Assembly: GCA_038237805.1 (NCBI GenBank)
Contig: JBBRYI010000011.1
Span: 1-64,000, forward strand
Direction: 5' to 3'
From: JBBQFI01 sp038237805
GTDB lineage: Bacteria > Verrucomicrobiota > Verrucomicrobiia > Chthoniobacterales > UBA10450
DNA length: 64,000 bases
Below are positions 35,453 through 44,115 of the stretch, in pieces. Made by a program: the position numbers and the translations under genes. The notes beneath the pieces are model-generated. The model saw nothing but the letters and a program-made list of their open reading frames with translations. It did not search any database and was not told the DNA's origin. Within the stretch, counting starts at the first letter, position 1. The number at the start of each line of letters is the position of its first letter.

Positions 35453-38400
35453 GTAGCGATACCATGCTGACTCGCGCCGGGTTCCAGTCGAGTCGCTGCG
35501 AGGCTTTCACGCGGGAATCGCGATGCAGTTGAGCGATTGAAGTGACTATCGCTCAAGAGATGCGACAACTGTTTGGTCGCGACCTCGACGGAATAGGTGG
35601 CTTTAGTTTTCTCAATTCCATTCCTTGAGATTTGCTCCCAGAGTTCCTCCGACTCGTAAAGCTCGATCAACGCTCGAGCAAAATCCTCCGCCTTGTCGGC
35701 AATCAAAATATTTTGCCGGTCGGTCAAAGCCATTCCTTCTGCGCCGACTGACGTGCTTACTACTGGAACACCAAACGCCATGCTTTGATTGATCTTCCCC
35801 TTTACTCCGGCTCCCCAACGCAACGGCGCTATTGTTAGCTTCACATTATCGAAATAAGACCGCACATCCGGCTGGTAACCCGTGAAAATGACTTTCTCGT
35901 TTGCCAGTGAGATCACTTCAGGCGGCACCTTGTCACCGATGACGAAAAAAATCGCGTCCGTCAGCCGCGCCTGTACGAGAGGATAAATCTCTCTCAAGAA
36001 AAAGAGCACGGCGTCGATATTGGGCGTGTGCTGAAAACTTCCGATAAACAGGAAATCACGACGAAGCGAAAACGGTGTCGTCGAGCCTGGAATATCAACA
36101 ATGTTAGAAACCACCTCGATGGATTTGTCGGGTCGTTCGCTGCGAAGTAGTTGCTGCTCGTACTCGCTTACAACCCACGTTTCGTCTGCCTGATCGATCA
36201 GCTCGTATTCTCGTGCTTCAATCGCGCGCGCATCCAGATGGATTTGGGAATCTTGCATCACTTCCGCTTCGCGAGACGTCCGCACGAAGTGCAAATCTAC
36301 CGTGTCGAAAATTATCCGACTCTGGGGCGCGTGAATGCGAACATCATTCATATACTTCTGCGCGAAATCGCAGCGACTGAGAACGACAACATCGAATTTC
36401 GCTCCTTCGCGCTCAAGAAATTCCCGAACAGTCCTGACATGTGGATGGCAGACGATCTTGACCCCGCGTTTTTGTAATTCATCAGCGTAAGGTGGGATAT
36501 TAGCCGCGTTGTCAGGAACGAACGTAACGCGATGCCCCAGGCGATGAAGAATTGTCAAAATTTGAAACATGCGAACCGAACCAGAATCTCGATCCGGCAT
36601 GGGGAGGTGATGGTCGATGACGAGAATCCGTTTCTGTCCTGGCTTAAGCTGATCGTAGCTGACCACATCGCCATTCGCAGGTTTTTCCGCCAGCTCGTCA
36701 GCCCACGTTGCCGCAAACGTTTCCCGATTTACTTCCTGATACCTTTTTGCACCGGTCGATAAGTCGGTCCCGCCGGTCGCGCCCTCATAATGGATAACTT
36801 CACTTAGAGGCTGATATAGCACCTTGAAGCCGCGACCCCGGACCTTAAACGCGAGGTCAGTGTCTTCGTAATAACCGGGGGCGTACTTTGAATCGAAGCC
36901 ACCAACACTTTCGAAAAGTGATTTCCGAATCATCAGGCACGCGCCGGAGCAATAGTCGACTTCGCGCAAAAAATTGTATTGTGGGTCGGAGGGATCATCG
37001 AATTTTCCGCGGTTCCACCCCGAGCCATCTCTCCAGATAATGCCCCCCGCCTCCTGTAGTTTCCCATCCGGATAAACCAACTTGGAACCGACCACACCTG
37101 CCTCTGGCTCGAATTCAAAAGTTTCACGCAGTGCCCGTAACCAACCCGGACTAACGGCGGTGTCGTTATTAAGAAAGAGCAGGTATTGGCCGCGAGCTTT
37201 TCCCGCGCCGTAATTGCAAGATGCGATAAAGCCCAGGTTTTTCTCGTTAGCCAAATAAATGATGCCAGGGATTCGGGAAAGCCTCCGTGTTTCGTCGCTG
37301 GAGTTATCGTCCACGACGATCACCTCGAAGGACTCGTTTTCTTGATTTTCTTGAATAGATGCCAGGCAAGCCTCGGTGAAACGAAGCTGATTGAACACGG
37401 GAATGACGATCGAAACATCGACCTTATCTTGGAGAGGAAATGCTATTGGATGGGTGGGAGGGGTCGGCTCGCGTTTGATCGCAGATTTCTTCGCTTTAGA
37501 AAAAGCGCTTTCGGGCGATGCGAATCGGCAAATCTCATCGTCGATCTGACTAACTTCGGGATGATCTCGGAGCCACGCCCCGTAGGTCGATACAACCTTC
37601 TCGAGGTGCCCATAGCCACGAAGTTTTTTTTGCGAAAAAGAGGCCCGCAATGCTGCGATCGGGTTCGCCAGCTTCCAGCGTCTGGAAGAGCGCAGTTTTC
37701 CGGCCGCTTCGTCAGTATCCTGTAAGAGGCGCGATAATTTTTTGATAGACTGCAGATGACGGCGCACGCTCGCGACTAACTTGGCGACACGATCCTCACT
37801 TTCCGCCAAATTTACGTTTCTAACCTGAAGTAGATGACTTGTCTGGGCGAATCGTTCGCGCACGATCGACAGCTCGTTCTGCAGTTTGATCTGGTATAGC
37901 TTCGACTCACGCAGTTGATCGTCGCGCTTCCTCAATTCTTCGACAAGCTTGTCTATTTCCGCCGTCAGCTCGCGTCGCACCGTCTCGGCGTCCGGAATTG
38001 AAACATTTAACCTACTGCTCGCGCCGGCAAGAATGTCGGCGTCAACGCCTGCCTTGGGCAAAGCAATTTGGTTCGGCGAAGTCTGCGCAGCGCTACTGGA
38101 ATTCTGCGCCTCACGGACCAGGCCTTGATACATTTGAAGAAGCTCGGGCGGAACATTCGCCGCTACCATTTGCTCGTGTGTGAAGCGGGTATGACGCTTC
38201 TCCGGCTTTATAAAGGCGGCGACTCGAGTTACTTCGCTTGTGGGCAAGCCGAGGAAGGAGGTAATGCGATCTAGCTCGGCTTTGGAATTTTCGAAGAAAG
38301 CATCGTAATGGGTGATGAGCCGATTATCTGTCTTAGTCCTCTCAAGCAGACGCCTGTTATAAATTTCCCAAAGCCGCAAACCAAACGCATAGGAAGTACC

Positions 38401-38856
38401 GTTCCGTTTCCGCATTGAGTAAGCGACTTCGAGGGGATTACGCACTACCACCAGAATTCTTAACCGCGGAATTACCGCCTGCCAGAAGGGAAGCGTCAAA
38501 CTGTTGCGCGGATCCTTCCAGCCCCAAACTCTCTGCGAATCGAATTCGCCGACGAGCGAACGCGCCTTCGCGCGTAATGGATCGAGTTGTTCATCCGAGA
38601 AATCTGCATCGTGCTTGGGAGGTAAATCCCATGCTCCGCCTAACGAGTTGAGTATTTCATCGTTGATCGCGACGAAGCGTAAGTTTTCCCAGAAGCCGTC
38701 CGGATTGTCAGGTTGAGCCGGCATCAGGTCGGCTTCTGGTCCTAGATTGAGTCCGCAATCACGAAGCAATCGTGCCACCATCGATGTGCCTGAGCGGTGC
38801 GCCCCAGCGATGCAGAGTGGGAAGTTTGCTTCTGAATGTGATTCGGAGAAAGCCAT
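35449..38856 (-). CDS. Sulfotransferase / coiled coil / GT2 / GT4 multidomain protein
   Basis: 1135 residues. Residues about 12-215 are a PAPS sulfotransferase, with 'GAHRSGTSMVARLL' (5'-phosphosulfate loop) and 'VVVRNPLEVAYSMRKRNG' (3'-phosphate site). A coiled coil rich in Glu/Arg/Leu heptads spans about 285-400. A GT2 domain begins near 477 ('SIVIPVFNQLRFTEACLASI', 'FLNNDTAVSPGWL', 'EDTDLAFKVRGRG'). A GT4/GT1-type retaining glycosyltransferase begins near 741, with 'FIGSFQHTPNIDAV' and the C-terminal 'GVPVVSTSVGAEGM'. No membrane segment. It is the first gene of the minus-strand operon and could add and sulfate sugars in one polypeptide. Confidence 0.86.
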   Translation of the reverse strand: MAFSESHSEANFPLCIAGAHRSGTSMVARLLRDCGLNLGPEADLMPAQPDNPDGFWENLRFVAINDEILNSLGGAWDLPPKHDADFSDEQLDPLRAKARSLVGEFDSQRVWGWKDPRNSLTLPFWQAVIPRLRILVVVRNPLEVAYSMRKRNGTSYAFGLRLWEIYNRRLLERTKTDNRLITHYDAFFENSKAELDRITSFLGLPTSEVTRVAAFIKPEKRHTRFTHEQMVAANVPPELLQMYQGLVREAQNSSSAAQTSPNQIALPKAGVDADILAGASSRLNVSIPDAETVRRELTAEIDKLVEELRKRDDQLRESKLYQIKLQNELSIVRERFAQTSHLLQVRNVNLAESEDRVAKLVASVRRHLQSIKKLSRLLQDTDEAAGKLRSSRRWKLANPIAALRASFSQKKLRGYGHLEKVVSTYGAWLRDHPEVSQIDDEICRFASPESAFSKAKKSAIKREPTPPTHPIAFPLQDKVDVSIVIPVFNQLRFTEACLASIQENQENESFEVIVVDDNSSDETRRLSRIPGIIYLANEKNLGFIASCNYGAGKARGQYLLFLNNDTAVSPGWLRALRETFEFEPEAGVVGSKLVYPDGKLQEAGGIIWRDGSGWNRGKFDDPSDPQYNFLREVDYCSGACLMIRKSLFESVGGFDSKYAPGYYEDTDLAFKVRGRGFKVLYQPLSEVIHYEGATGGTDLSTGAKRYQEVNRETFAATWADELAEKPANGDVVSYDQLKPGQKRILVIDHHLPMPDRDSGSVRMFQILTILHRLGHRVTFVPDNAANIPPYADELQKRGVKIVCHPHVRTVREFLEREGAKFDVVVLSRCDFAQKYMNDVRIHAPQSRIIFDTVDLHFVRTSREAEVMQDSQIHLDARAIEAREYELIDQADETWVVSEYEQQLLRSERPDKSIEVVSNIVDIPGSTTPFSLRRDFLFIGSFQHTPNIDAVLFFLREIYPLVQARLTDAIFFVIGDKVPPEVISLANEKVIFTGYQPDVRSYFDNVKLTIAPLRWGAGVKGKINQSMAFGVPVVSTSVGAEGMALTDRQNILIADKAEDFARALIELYESEELWEQISRNGIEKTKATYSVEVATKQLSHLLSDSHFNRSTASRFPRESLAATRLEPGASQHGIAT

Positions 38857-39139
38857 TATCGGGTGCGGGGTTTTATCGCGGGGACTGAAGCGAGATTAGC
38901 GAGGAGATTATCAGCTGCGCATGCCTCCACATTCAGTTGCATTAAGCTATGAAAAGGACAACCGAAATCCCTTCCACTGTCCCAATGGACACTAAGTCGA
39001 AATTTTTGTGGCTGCAGTCGTGTTCCCAGAACCCGACGCGACGCTTATGAGCATTCTTGCTTGCTGCGATCGTCCACGACCACGATTCATGCGGAACGCG
39101 TCCGCAACTACAGCTCGACATTCAGATGCTGAATCGTGG
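38857..39139. other. Gap with no supported gene
   Basis: 283 nt between the island operon start and the pyrE stop. Short frames exist on both strands but none has a family match or clear ribosome binding site. The island promoter should lie in the first ~100 nt here; no convincing -35/-10 pair was seen. Confidence 0.5.
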
Positions 39140-39706
39140 CTACCGGCTGCCAGGTTTGATCGCGGGTATGGCGGCGAGATCGGGAGGGATGGAGTCGGCG
39201 GGAAAAGTTTCAACGTCCATCTTGATCAGAGCTTCGAAGGGACATCCGAAATTTGGCTGGTGTGCGCCGCTGCGATCTACAATCACACCAACACCTGTAA
39301 CGATACCACCATATTCCTGCACAATATCGATGGTTTGCTGCACCCGACCGCCGCGCGTCACCACGTCTTCTGCGACGATGAACTTTTCGTTAGGCGAAAT
39401 CGTGAATCCGCGACGCAGCACCAGTCCGCCGGCCTCTTTTTCGACAAAGATGTGACGTTTGCCTAACGAGCGGCCAACTTCCTGGCCAACGATGATTCCG
39501 CCCAGAGCAGGGGAAATGACGCTGTCGCAATCGGTGTCGCGCAAGCGATCGGCCAGCATGCCACACACGCGCGCGGCGATATCGGTGTACTGGAGCAGGA
39601 TTGCGCACTGAAAAAATTGCCGGCTATGCAATCCGGAGCGAAGGATGAAATGCCCGTCTAAAAGCGCGCCGGTTTCGCGGAATAGCTGCAACAAATCCTC
39701 GCTCAT
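39140..39706 (-). CDS. pyrE: Orotate phosphoribosyltransferase
   Basis: 188 residues, the enzyme making OMP from orotate and PRPP. The PRPP-binding signature 'FIVAEDVVTRGGRVQQTID' is clear, and 'FQCAILLQYTDIAARV' and 'ISPALGGIIVGQEVGR' match the family. Two opposed copies of the signature word lie in it at 39387 and 39461. The ridA gene is upstream on the same strand, with a family B palindrome between them. Confidence 0.95.
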   Translation of the reverse strand: MSEDLLQLFRETGALLDGHFILRSGLHSRQFFQCAILLQYTDIAARVCGMLADRLRDTDCDSVISPALGGIIVGQEVGRSLGKRHIFVEKEAGGLVLRRGFTISPNEKFIVAEDVVTRGGRVQQTIDIVQEYGGIVTGVGVIVDRSGAHQPNFGCPFEALIKMDVETFPADSIPPDLAAIPAIKPGSR

Positions 39707-39714
39707 TATCTTCC

Positions 39715-39784
39715 TGTAGCGGCGGTCTCCGACCGTCGCAATCGTTTCGCTCGTATCGAGCGACGGTCAGAGACCGCCACTACA
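39715..39784. repeat. Dispersed palindromic repeat, family B
   Basis: Arms TGTAGCGGCGGTCTCCGACC and GGTCAGAGACCGCCACTACA form a long, near-perfect inverted repeat. It lies between ridA and pyrE. A degenerate copy is at 63836-63908. Confidence 0.75.
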
Positions 39785-39790
39785 AAAGAA

Positions 39791-40216
39791 CTAACCGGAA
39801 GTGTCGCCGACCGATTGACCGCTGCGTGGTGCGGAATTATCCGCCATCGCGATGGCTTCGATCTCCACACGCGCACCTTTGGGCAGAGCGGAAACTTGAA
39901 CGGTCGATCGCGCCGGTGGCGCTTGTTTGAAATACGAGCCGTAAATTTCATTCACGACTTGGAAATCGTTGAGATCCGTTAAAAAAATCGTTGTTTTGAC
40001 GATGTGTTCGAAGGTCAATCCCTCCGCTTTTAAAACTGCGGTAATATTATCAAGCACGCGTCGCGTTTGTTCGCCGATGTCCTGTGACACGATCTGAGCG
40101 GTTTTCGGATCGAGAGGAATCTGCCCCGCGCAAAAAACCAGGGAACCGGCGCGAACGGCCTGAGAATAAGGTCCGACGGCAGCCGGTGCTTCGTTTGTCG
40201 AAATGATTTTCTTCAT
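39791..40216 (-). CDS. ridA: RidA/YjgF-family enamine/imine deaminase
   Basis: 141 residues. 'APAAVGPYSQAVRAG' at the N-terminus (with the family Gly-Pro-Tyr-Ser), 'FCAGQIPLDP', the conserved Arg in 'PPARSTVQVSALPKGARVEIEAIA' and a final acidic Glu site match RidA. It hydrolyses reactive 2-aminoacrylate and similar enamines made by PLP enzymes. The last ~15 residues are variable. It is upstream of pyrE in the same direction, 84 nt apart with a repeat in between. Confidence 0.95.
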   Translation of the reverse strand: MKKIISTNEAPAAVGPYSQAVRAGSLVFCAGQIPLDPKTAQIVSQDIGEQTRRVLDNITAVLKAEGLTFEHIVKTTIFLTDLNDFQVVNEIYGSYFKQAPPARSTVQVSALPKGARVEIEAIAMADNSAPRSGQSVGDTSG

Positions 40217-40273
40217 CGGGCTGATTCTAGCTGCAAAAATAGTTCACACAATCCCGGGAAAGTTGTCCACGGG

Positions 40274-40357
40274 GTCATCCTGAGCGGAGCGAAGGACCTC
40301 GCAACTCGTGTGCAGCCTCTCAACAGTAAGAGATTCCTCGACTTCGCTTGGAATGAC
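40274..40357. repeat. Dispersed palindromic repeat, family A (two arms)
   Basis: Left arm GTCATCCTGAGCGGAGCGAA, right arm TCGACTTCGCTTGGAATGAC. The arms are of two slightly different subtypes, as if a composite. It lies directly upstream of secA and creates the in-frame extension of its open frame. Confidence 0.7.
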
Positions 40358-40390
40358 AAATGCGCGAATCTCGTCAATATTACCCATTCA

Positions 40391-43300
40391 ATGGTCAATT
40401 GGATTTTAAAGAAATTTCTCGGCTCGAAAAATCAGCGCGAAATCAAGCGCCTGATGCCGATGGCGCGGCAAATCAACGAGTTCGACGAGCAATTTAAAGC
40501 TCTCTCGGACGATGATCTGCGCGCCAAAACTGATGCCTGGAAGCAGGAACTCAGCGCGATTACGGATTTGCAGGAACAGTGGAACAAGCTGGATCAGATT
40601 TTGCCGGAAGCGTTCGCGGTCGTAAAAAATGCCGCGCGCCGTCTGACGGAGCGGCAGCACACTTTCGACGTCTGCGAGCAACCGATGACCTGGAACATGG
40701 TCCACTTCGATGTGCAGCTAGTCGGCGGCGTCGTTCTGCATCGCGCGCGCATCGCCGAGATGGCGACAGGCGAAGGCAAGACTTTGGTGGCGACGTTGCC
40801 CCTTTATCTCAACGCACTGAGCGGACGCGGCGCTCACCTCGTGACGGTGAACGATTATCTGGCGCGTCGCGACGCCGAATGGATGGGCGAACTTTACAAA
40901 TTTCTCGGCCTCACGGTCGGGTGCATTCAACACGACCAACCACCGGATGTCCGTCGCGAGCAATACCAGATGGACATCACGTACGGGACGAATTCGGAAT
41001 TCGGTTTCGATTATTTGCGCGACAACGGCATGGCCACAACGCGCGACCAGCAGGTCCAGCGTGGTTATAATTACGCAATCGTCGATGAGGTCGATTCCAT
41101 CCTGATCGATGAAGCGCGCACGCCGCTCATCATTAGCGGACCGTCAACAGTCTCGACGCACCAATACGACAAATGGAAACCGCTGGTGGAGCAGCTGGTG
41201 CGCAAACAAAATATGCTCGTCAATCGCATGGCAAGCGAAGCGAAGGAAGCGTTGGACAAGAACGACCTCGAAGGCGGCGGCCTGCTCATGTTCAAGGTCA
41301 AACTTGGACAGCCGCGCAACAAGCAGCTCTTGCGCATGATGGAAGATCCGGAGAAGCGCAAGGCGATCGACAAAGCCGAGCTGCAGTTTTACCAGGACTC
41401 GCGCAAGGACGAACTTTTTGCGCTCAAGGAAGAATTATTTTTCACGATCGATGAGAAATCCCAGGAAGCGGATTTGTCGGAACAAGGCCGCGCTTTTTTA
41501 AATCCCGACGATCCGGATTCGTTCGTGCTCCCGGATTTGATCAGCGAATTCACCGAGATCGATTTGGACGCGGCGATCTCGGATGACGAGAAAGAGCGGA
41601 AGAAAACCGAGCGGCAGGAACATTGCGACGCGCAGGCCGAGCGAATCCACAACATCTCACAACTACTGCGCGCCTACTGCTTGTTCGAAAAGGATGTGCA
41701 GTACGTGATCGAGGAGAACAAGGTCGTTATCGTTGACGAATACACCGGACGAAAGATGCCGGGTCGACGCTGGAGCGATGGTTTGCATCAAGCGGTGGAA
41801 GCGAAAGAGGGCGTGCAGATCGATCGGGAAACGCAAACGCTCGCCACCATTACGATCCAAAATTATTTCCGGCTTTATCACAAACTGGCCGGCATGACCG
41901 GCACCGCCGAGACGGAGGCGAACGAGTTTCACGATATTTACAAACTCGACGTCATGGTCGTCCCGACGAATCGGCCGGTGGCGCGCAAAGATTACAACGA
42001 TCGCATCTACAAAACGCGGCGGGAAAAATACAACGCCGTTATTAATGAGATCAAAGATTGCCACGCCAAGTCGCAACCGGTTTTGGTCGGCACGGTAAGC
42101 GTGGAGGCGAGTGAGCTGCTCAGCCGAATGTTGAAGCGGGAAAAAATTCCGCACAACGTTCTGAACGCAAAGTTTCACATGCAGGAAGCGGAGATCGTGC
42201 AACGCGCTGGCCAGCCCGGCACAGTGACGATCTCGACGAACATGGCTGGTCGCGGTACCGACATTAAGCTCGGGCAGGGCGTTCCGGATAGAGGCGGTCT
42301 TTTTGTTATCGGCACCGAGCGTCACGAATCGCGCCGCATCGATCGGCAGTTGCGCGGCCGTTGCGCGCGCCAGGGCGATCCGGGAAATTCACGCTTTTAT
42401 GTCAGCTTCGAGGACGATCTCATGCGGAATTTCGGCGCAGCCGATCGCATGACGAAAATCATGGAGCGCTTCGGTCTCGAAGAAGGGCAGGAGCTCGAGC
42501 ACCCGTGGTTAAACAAATCCGTCGAGACGGCGCAGAAGCGTGTCGAGCAACGCAATTATCTCATCCGCAAACGCACGCTCGACATGGACGACGTGATGAA
42601 CAATCAGCGCGAAGTCGTTTACGGTTATCGCAACGAAGTGATCGAGTCAGACGAACCGCGCCCGCTCATTTATGAAGTGATCGATGAAGCGGTTCCGGGC
42701 AAGGTGAAGGAATATCTTGGCGACGAACGGACGGAAGAGCCCAACTACGCCGGTTTGCTGCACTGGGTAAACACGACATTCCCGCTCGGATTCACGAAAG
42801 AAAAAGCGCAGTTCGAAACGCGTTCCGTGGATGAGAATGCGAAATTCCTGATCGAAAAAATCAAAGACGCTTACGAGCGGAAATCTTCGCATGAAGAACC
42901 GACGGCGGTGAAAAGTCTCGAGCGTTACATCATTCTCAACGCCATCGATCGGCTCTGGCAGGAACATCTCTACGCCATGGATGCGTTGCGCGAAGGCGTC
43001 TATCTACGCGCCTATGCGCAGAAGGATCCGCTCGTAGAATACAAAGCCGAGGCCTACGAAATGTTCACCGAGCTGATGGTGAACATTAAGAACGAAGTGC
43101 TGCACAATCTTTTCCGCAGCACGTCGAACTTGCAGGCCTTCGAAAATTTCCTCGCCACCTTGCCGCAATTCCTCTTGCGCGAACACGCGCCGACTTCGCC
43201 GACCGCGACACCGGATCGGATTCGTCAGCCGCAACCGGTCGGGGCGATGGCGAACGTGGAAGGAAATGGCGATGGGGCAGGGGAAGTGAAACTCGATCTG

Positions 43301-43396
43301 CCAGTGCGGCGCAGCCTGCCGAAGGTCGGTCGCAATGAGCCGTGCCCATGCGGGAGCGGAAAAAAATACAAAAACTGTTGCGGTCGCACCGCTTGA
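40391..43396 (+). CDS. secA: Preprotein translocase ATPase SecA
   Basis: 1001 residues from the ATG at 40391; the frame runs 81 nt further upstream, but that part is family A repeat and unlike SecA. The Walker A is in Met-Ala-Thr-Gly-Glu-Gly-Lys-Thr and the DEAD-box in Val-Asp-Glu-Val-Asp-Ser-Ile-Leu. 'VSTNMAGRGTDIKLG' type motif, 'ISTNMAGRGTDIKL', follows. Residues 240-380 contain a longer insertion, as in Bacteroidetes/Chlamydiae SecA. The C-terminus ends with the zinc/SecB tail Cys-Pro-Cys-Gly-Ser-Gly-Lys-Lys-Tyr-Lys-Asn-Cys-Cys. It drives export through SecYEG, for which no other gene is here. Confidence 0.97.
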   Translation: MVNWILKKFLGSKNQREIKRLMPMARQINEFDEQFKALSDDDLRAKTDAWKQELSAITDLQEQWNKLDQILPEAFAVVKNAARRLTERQHTFDVCEQPMTWNMVHFDVQLVGGVVLHRARIAEMATGEGKTLVATLPLYLNALSGRGAHLVTVNDYLARRDAEWMGELYKFLGLTVGCIQHDQPPDVRREQYQMDITYGTNSEFGFDYLRDNGMATTRDQQVQRGYNYAIVDEVDSILIDEARTPLIISGPSTVSTHQYDKWKPLVEQLVRKQNMLVNRMASEAKEALDKNDLEGGGLLMFKVKLGQPRNKQLLRMMEDPEKRKAIDKAELQFYQDSRKDELFALKEELFFTIDEKSQEADLSEQGRAFLNPDDPDSFVLPDLISEFTEIDLDAAISDDEKERKKTERQEHCDAQAERIHNISQLLRAYCLFEKDVQYVIEENKVVIVDEYTGRKMPGRRWSDGLHQAVEAKEGVQIDRETQTLATITIQNYFRLYHKLAGMTGTAETEANEFHDIYKLDVMVVPTNRPVARKDYNDRIYKTRREKYNAVINEIKDCHAKSQPVLVGTVSVEASELLSRMLKREKIPHNVLNAKFHMQEAEIVQRAGQPGTVTISTNMAGRGTDIKLGQGVPDRGGLFVIGTERHESRRIDRQLRGRCARQGDPGNSRFYVSFEDDLMRNFGAADRMTKIMERFGLEEGQELEHPWLNKSVETAQKRVEQRNYLIRKRTLDMDDVMNNQREVVYGYRNEVIESDEPRPLIYEVIDEAVPGKVKEYLGDERTEEPNYAGLLHWVNTTFPLGFTKEKAQFETRSVDENAKFLIEKIKDAYERKSSHEEPTAVKSLERYIILNAIDRLWQEHLYAMDALREGVYLRAYAQKDPLVEYKAEAYEMFTELMVNIKNEVLHNLFRSTSNLQAFENFLATLPQFLLREHAPTSPTATPDRIRQPQPVGAMANVEGNGDGAGEVKLDLPVRRSLPKVGRNEPCPCGSGKKYKNCCGRTA

Positions 43397-43453
43397 TTCC
43401 GCAGTGCGCGAATCAACCACTCGTTAGGCGGGTCTGTTAAAAATCATTGCCTG

Positions 43454-44023
43454 GTGCTTTCGCGGAAATTTTTCCAGACCGATCCAACCACTTGTGCTTC
43501 CGAATTGATCGGCACGACTTTGGTCTGGGGTCGCTGTGCCGGCATCATCGTGGAGACGGAAGCTTACCTCGCGGAGAATGACGAGGCCTCACACACTTTT
43601 AGCCGGCCGAGCGCGCGCAGCTTCGTCGACCGCAACAAACCCGGCGCCTGTTACATTTATTTCAATTACGGCGTGCATTGGATGCTCAACGTGCTCGTGA
43701 AAGGCGGGCCAAAAAACGGACTGATCCTGATTCGCGCGCTCGAACCGAAACGCGGGATTAATTTGATGAGAGCACGGCGCGGTTTAGATGATGTGAAACG
43801 ATTGTGCTCCGGTCCAGGCAAGTTGACCCAGGCGCTCGATATTAACTCGAGGCATCATGAGATGGATCTTTGTCGCGATTCGCGTCATCATTTTCTCACG
43901 CGCCAATCTACAAACGTTTCGGTCGTGGCCGATGCGCGAATCGGAATCAGTCGCTCGAAAGAACATCCGTGGCGATTTACGCTTCACGGCAGTCCGTTCG
44001 TTAGTCGTCCGGTCAGATTGTAG
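43454..44023 (+). CDS. 3-methyladenine DNA glycosylase (AAG/MPG family)
   Basis: 189 residues starting at GTG 43454. The catalytic region 'VETEAYLAENDEASHTF' (family Glu125-type Glu and Tyr/His pair), 'ACYIYFNYGVHWMLNV' and 'CSGPGKLTQALDI' are AAG landmarks. It removes alkylated bases in base excision repair. The stop TAG lies in the first bases of the 44019-44070 repeat. Confidence 0.93.
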   Translation: MLSRKFFQTDPTTCASELIGTTLVWGRCAGIIVETEAYLAENDEASHTFSRPSARSFVDRNKPGACYIYFNYGVHWMLNVLVKGGPKNGLILIRALEPKRGINLMRARRGLDDVKRLCSGPGKLTQALDINSRHHEMDLCRDSRHHFLTRQSTNVSVVADARIGISRSKEHPWRFTLHGSPFVSRPVRL

Positions 44024-44070
44024 CCGCTTCGCTGTGCGAGCGTGGCGTCGCCCATAGGGCGACGGCTACA
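44019..44070. repeat. Short inverted repeat after the AAG-type gene
   Basis: TGTAGCCG…CGGCTACA ends with an inner GTCGCCC/GGGCGAC pair. It could form a transcript-end hairpin, though a T-run is absent. It resembles family B in its TGTAGC…GCTACA ends. Confidence 0.45.
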
Positions 44071-44115
44071 GGACGCGTTGACTCGACTGAGCATGCGTTG
44101 AAATTGATCGTTCAA

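Noticed and set aside
39008..39466. Plus-strand frames overlapping pyrE
   Set aside because: They are antisense to conserved pyrE or short with no support.
40310..40390. N-terminal extension of SecA
   Set aside because: The extra 27 codons are family A repeat and not SecA-like; ATG 40391 fits the family start.
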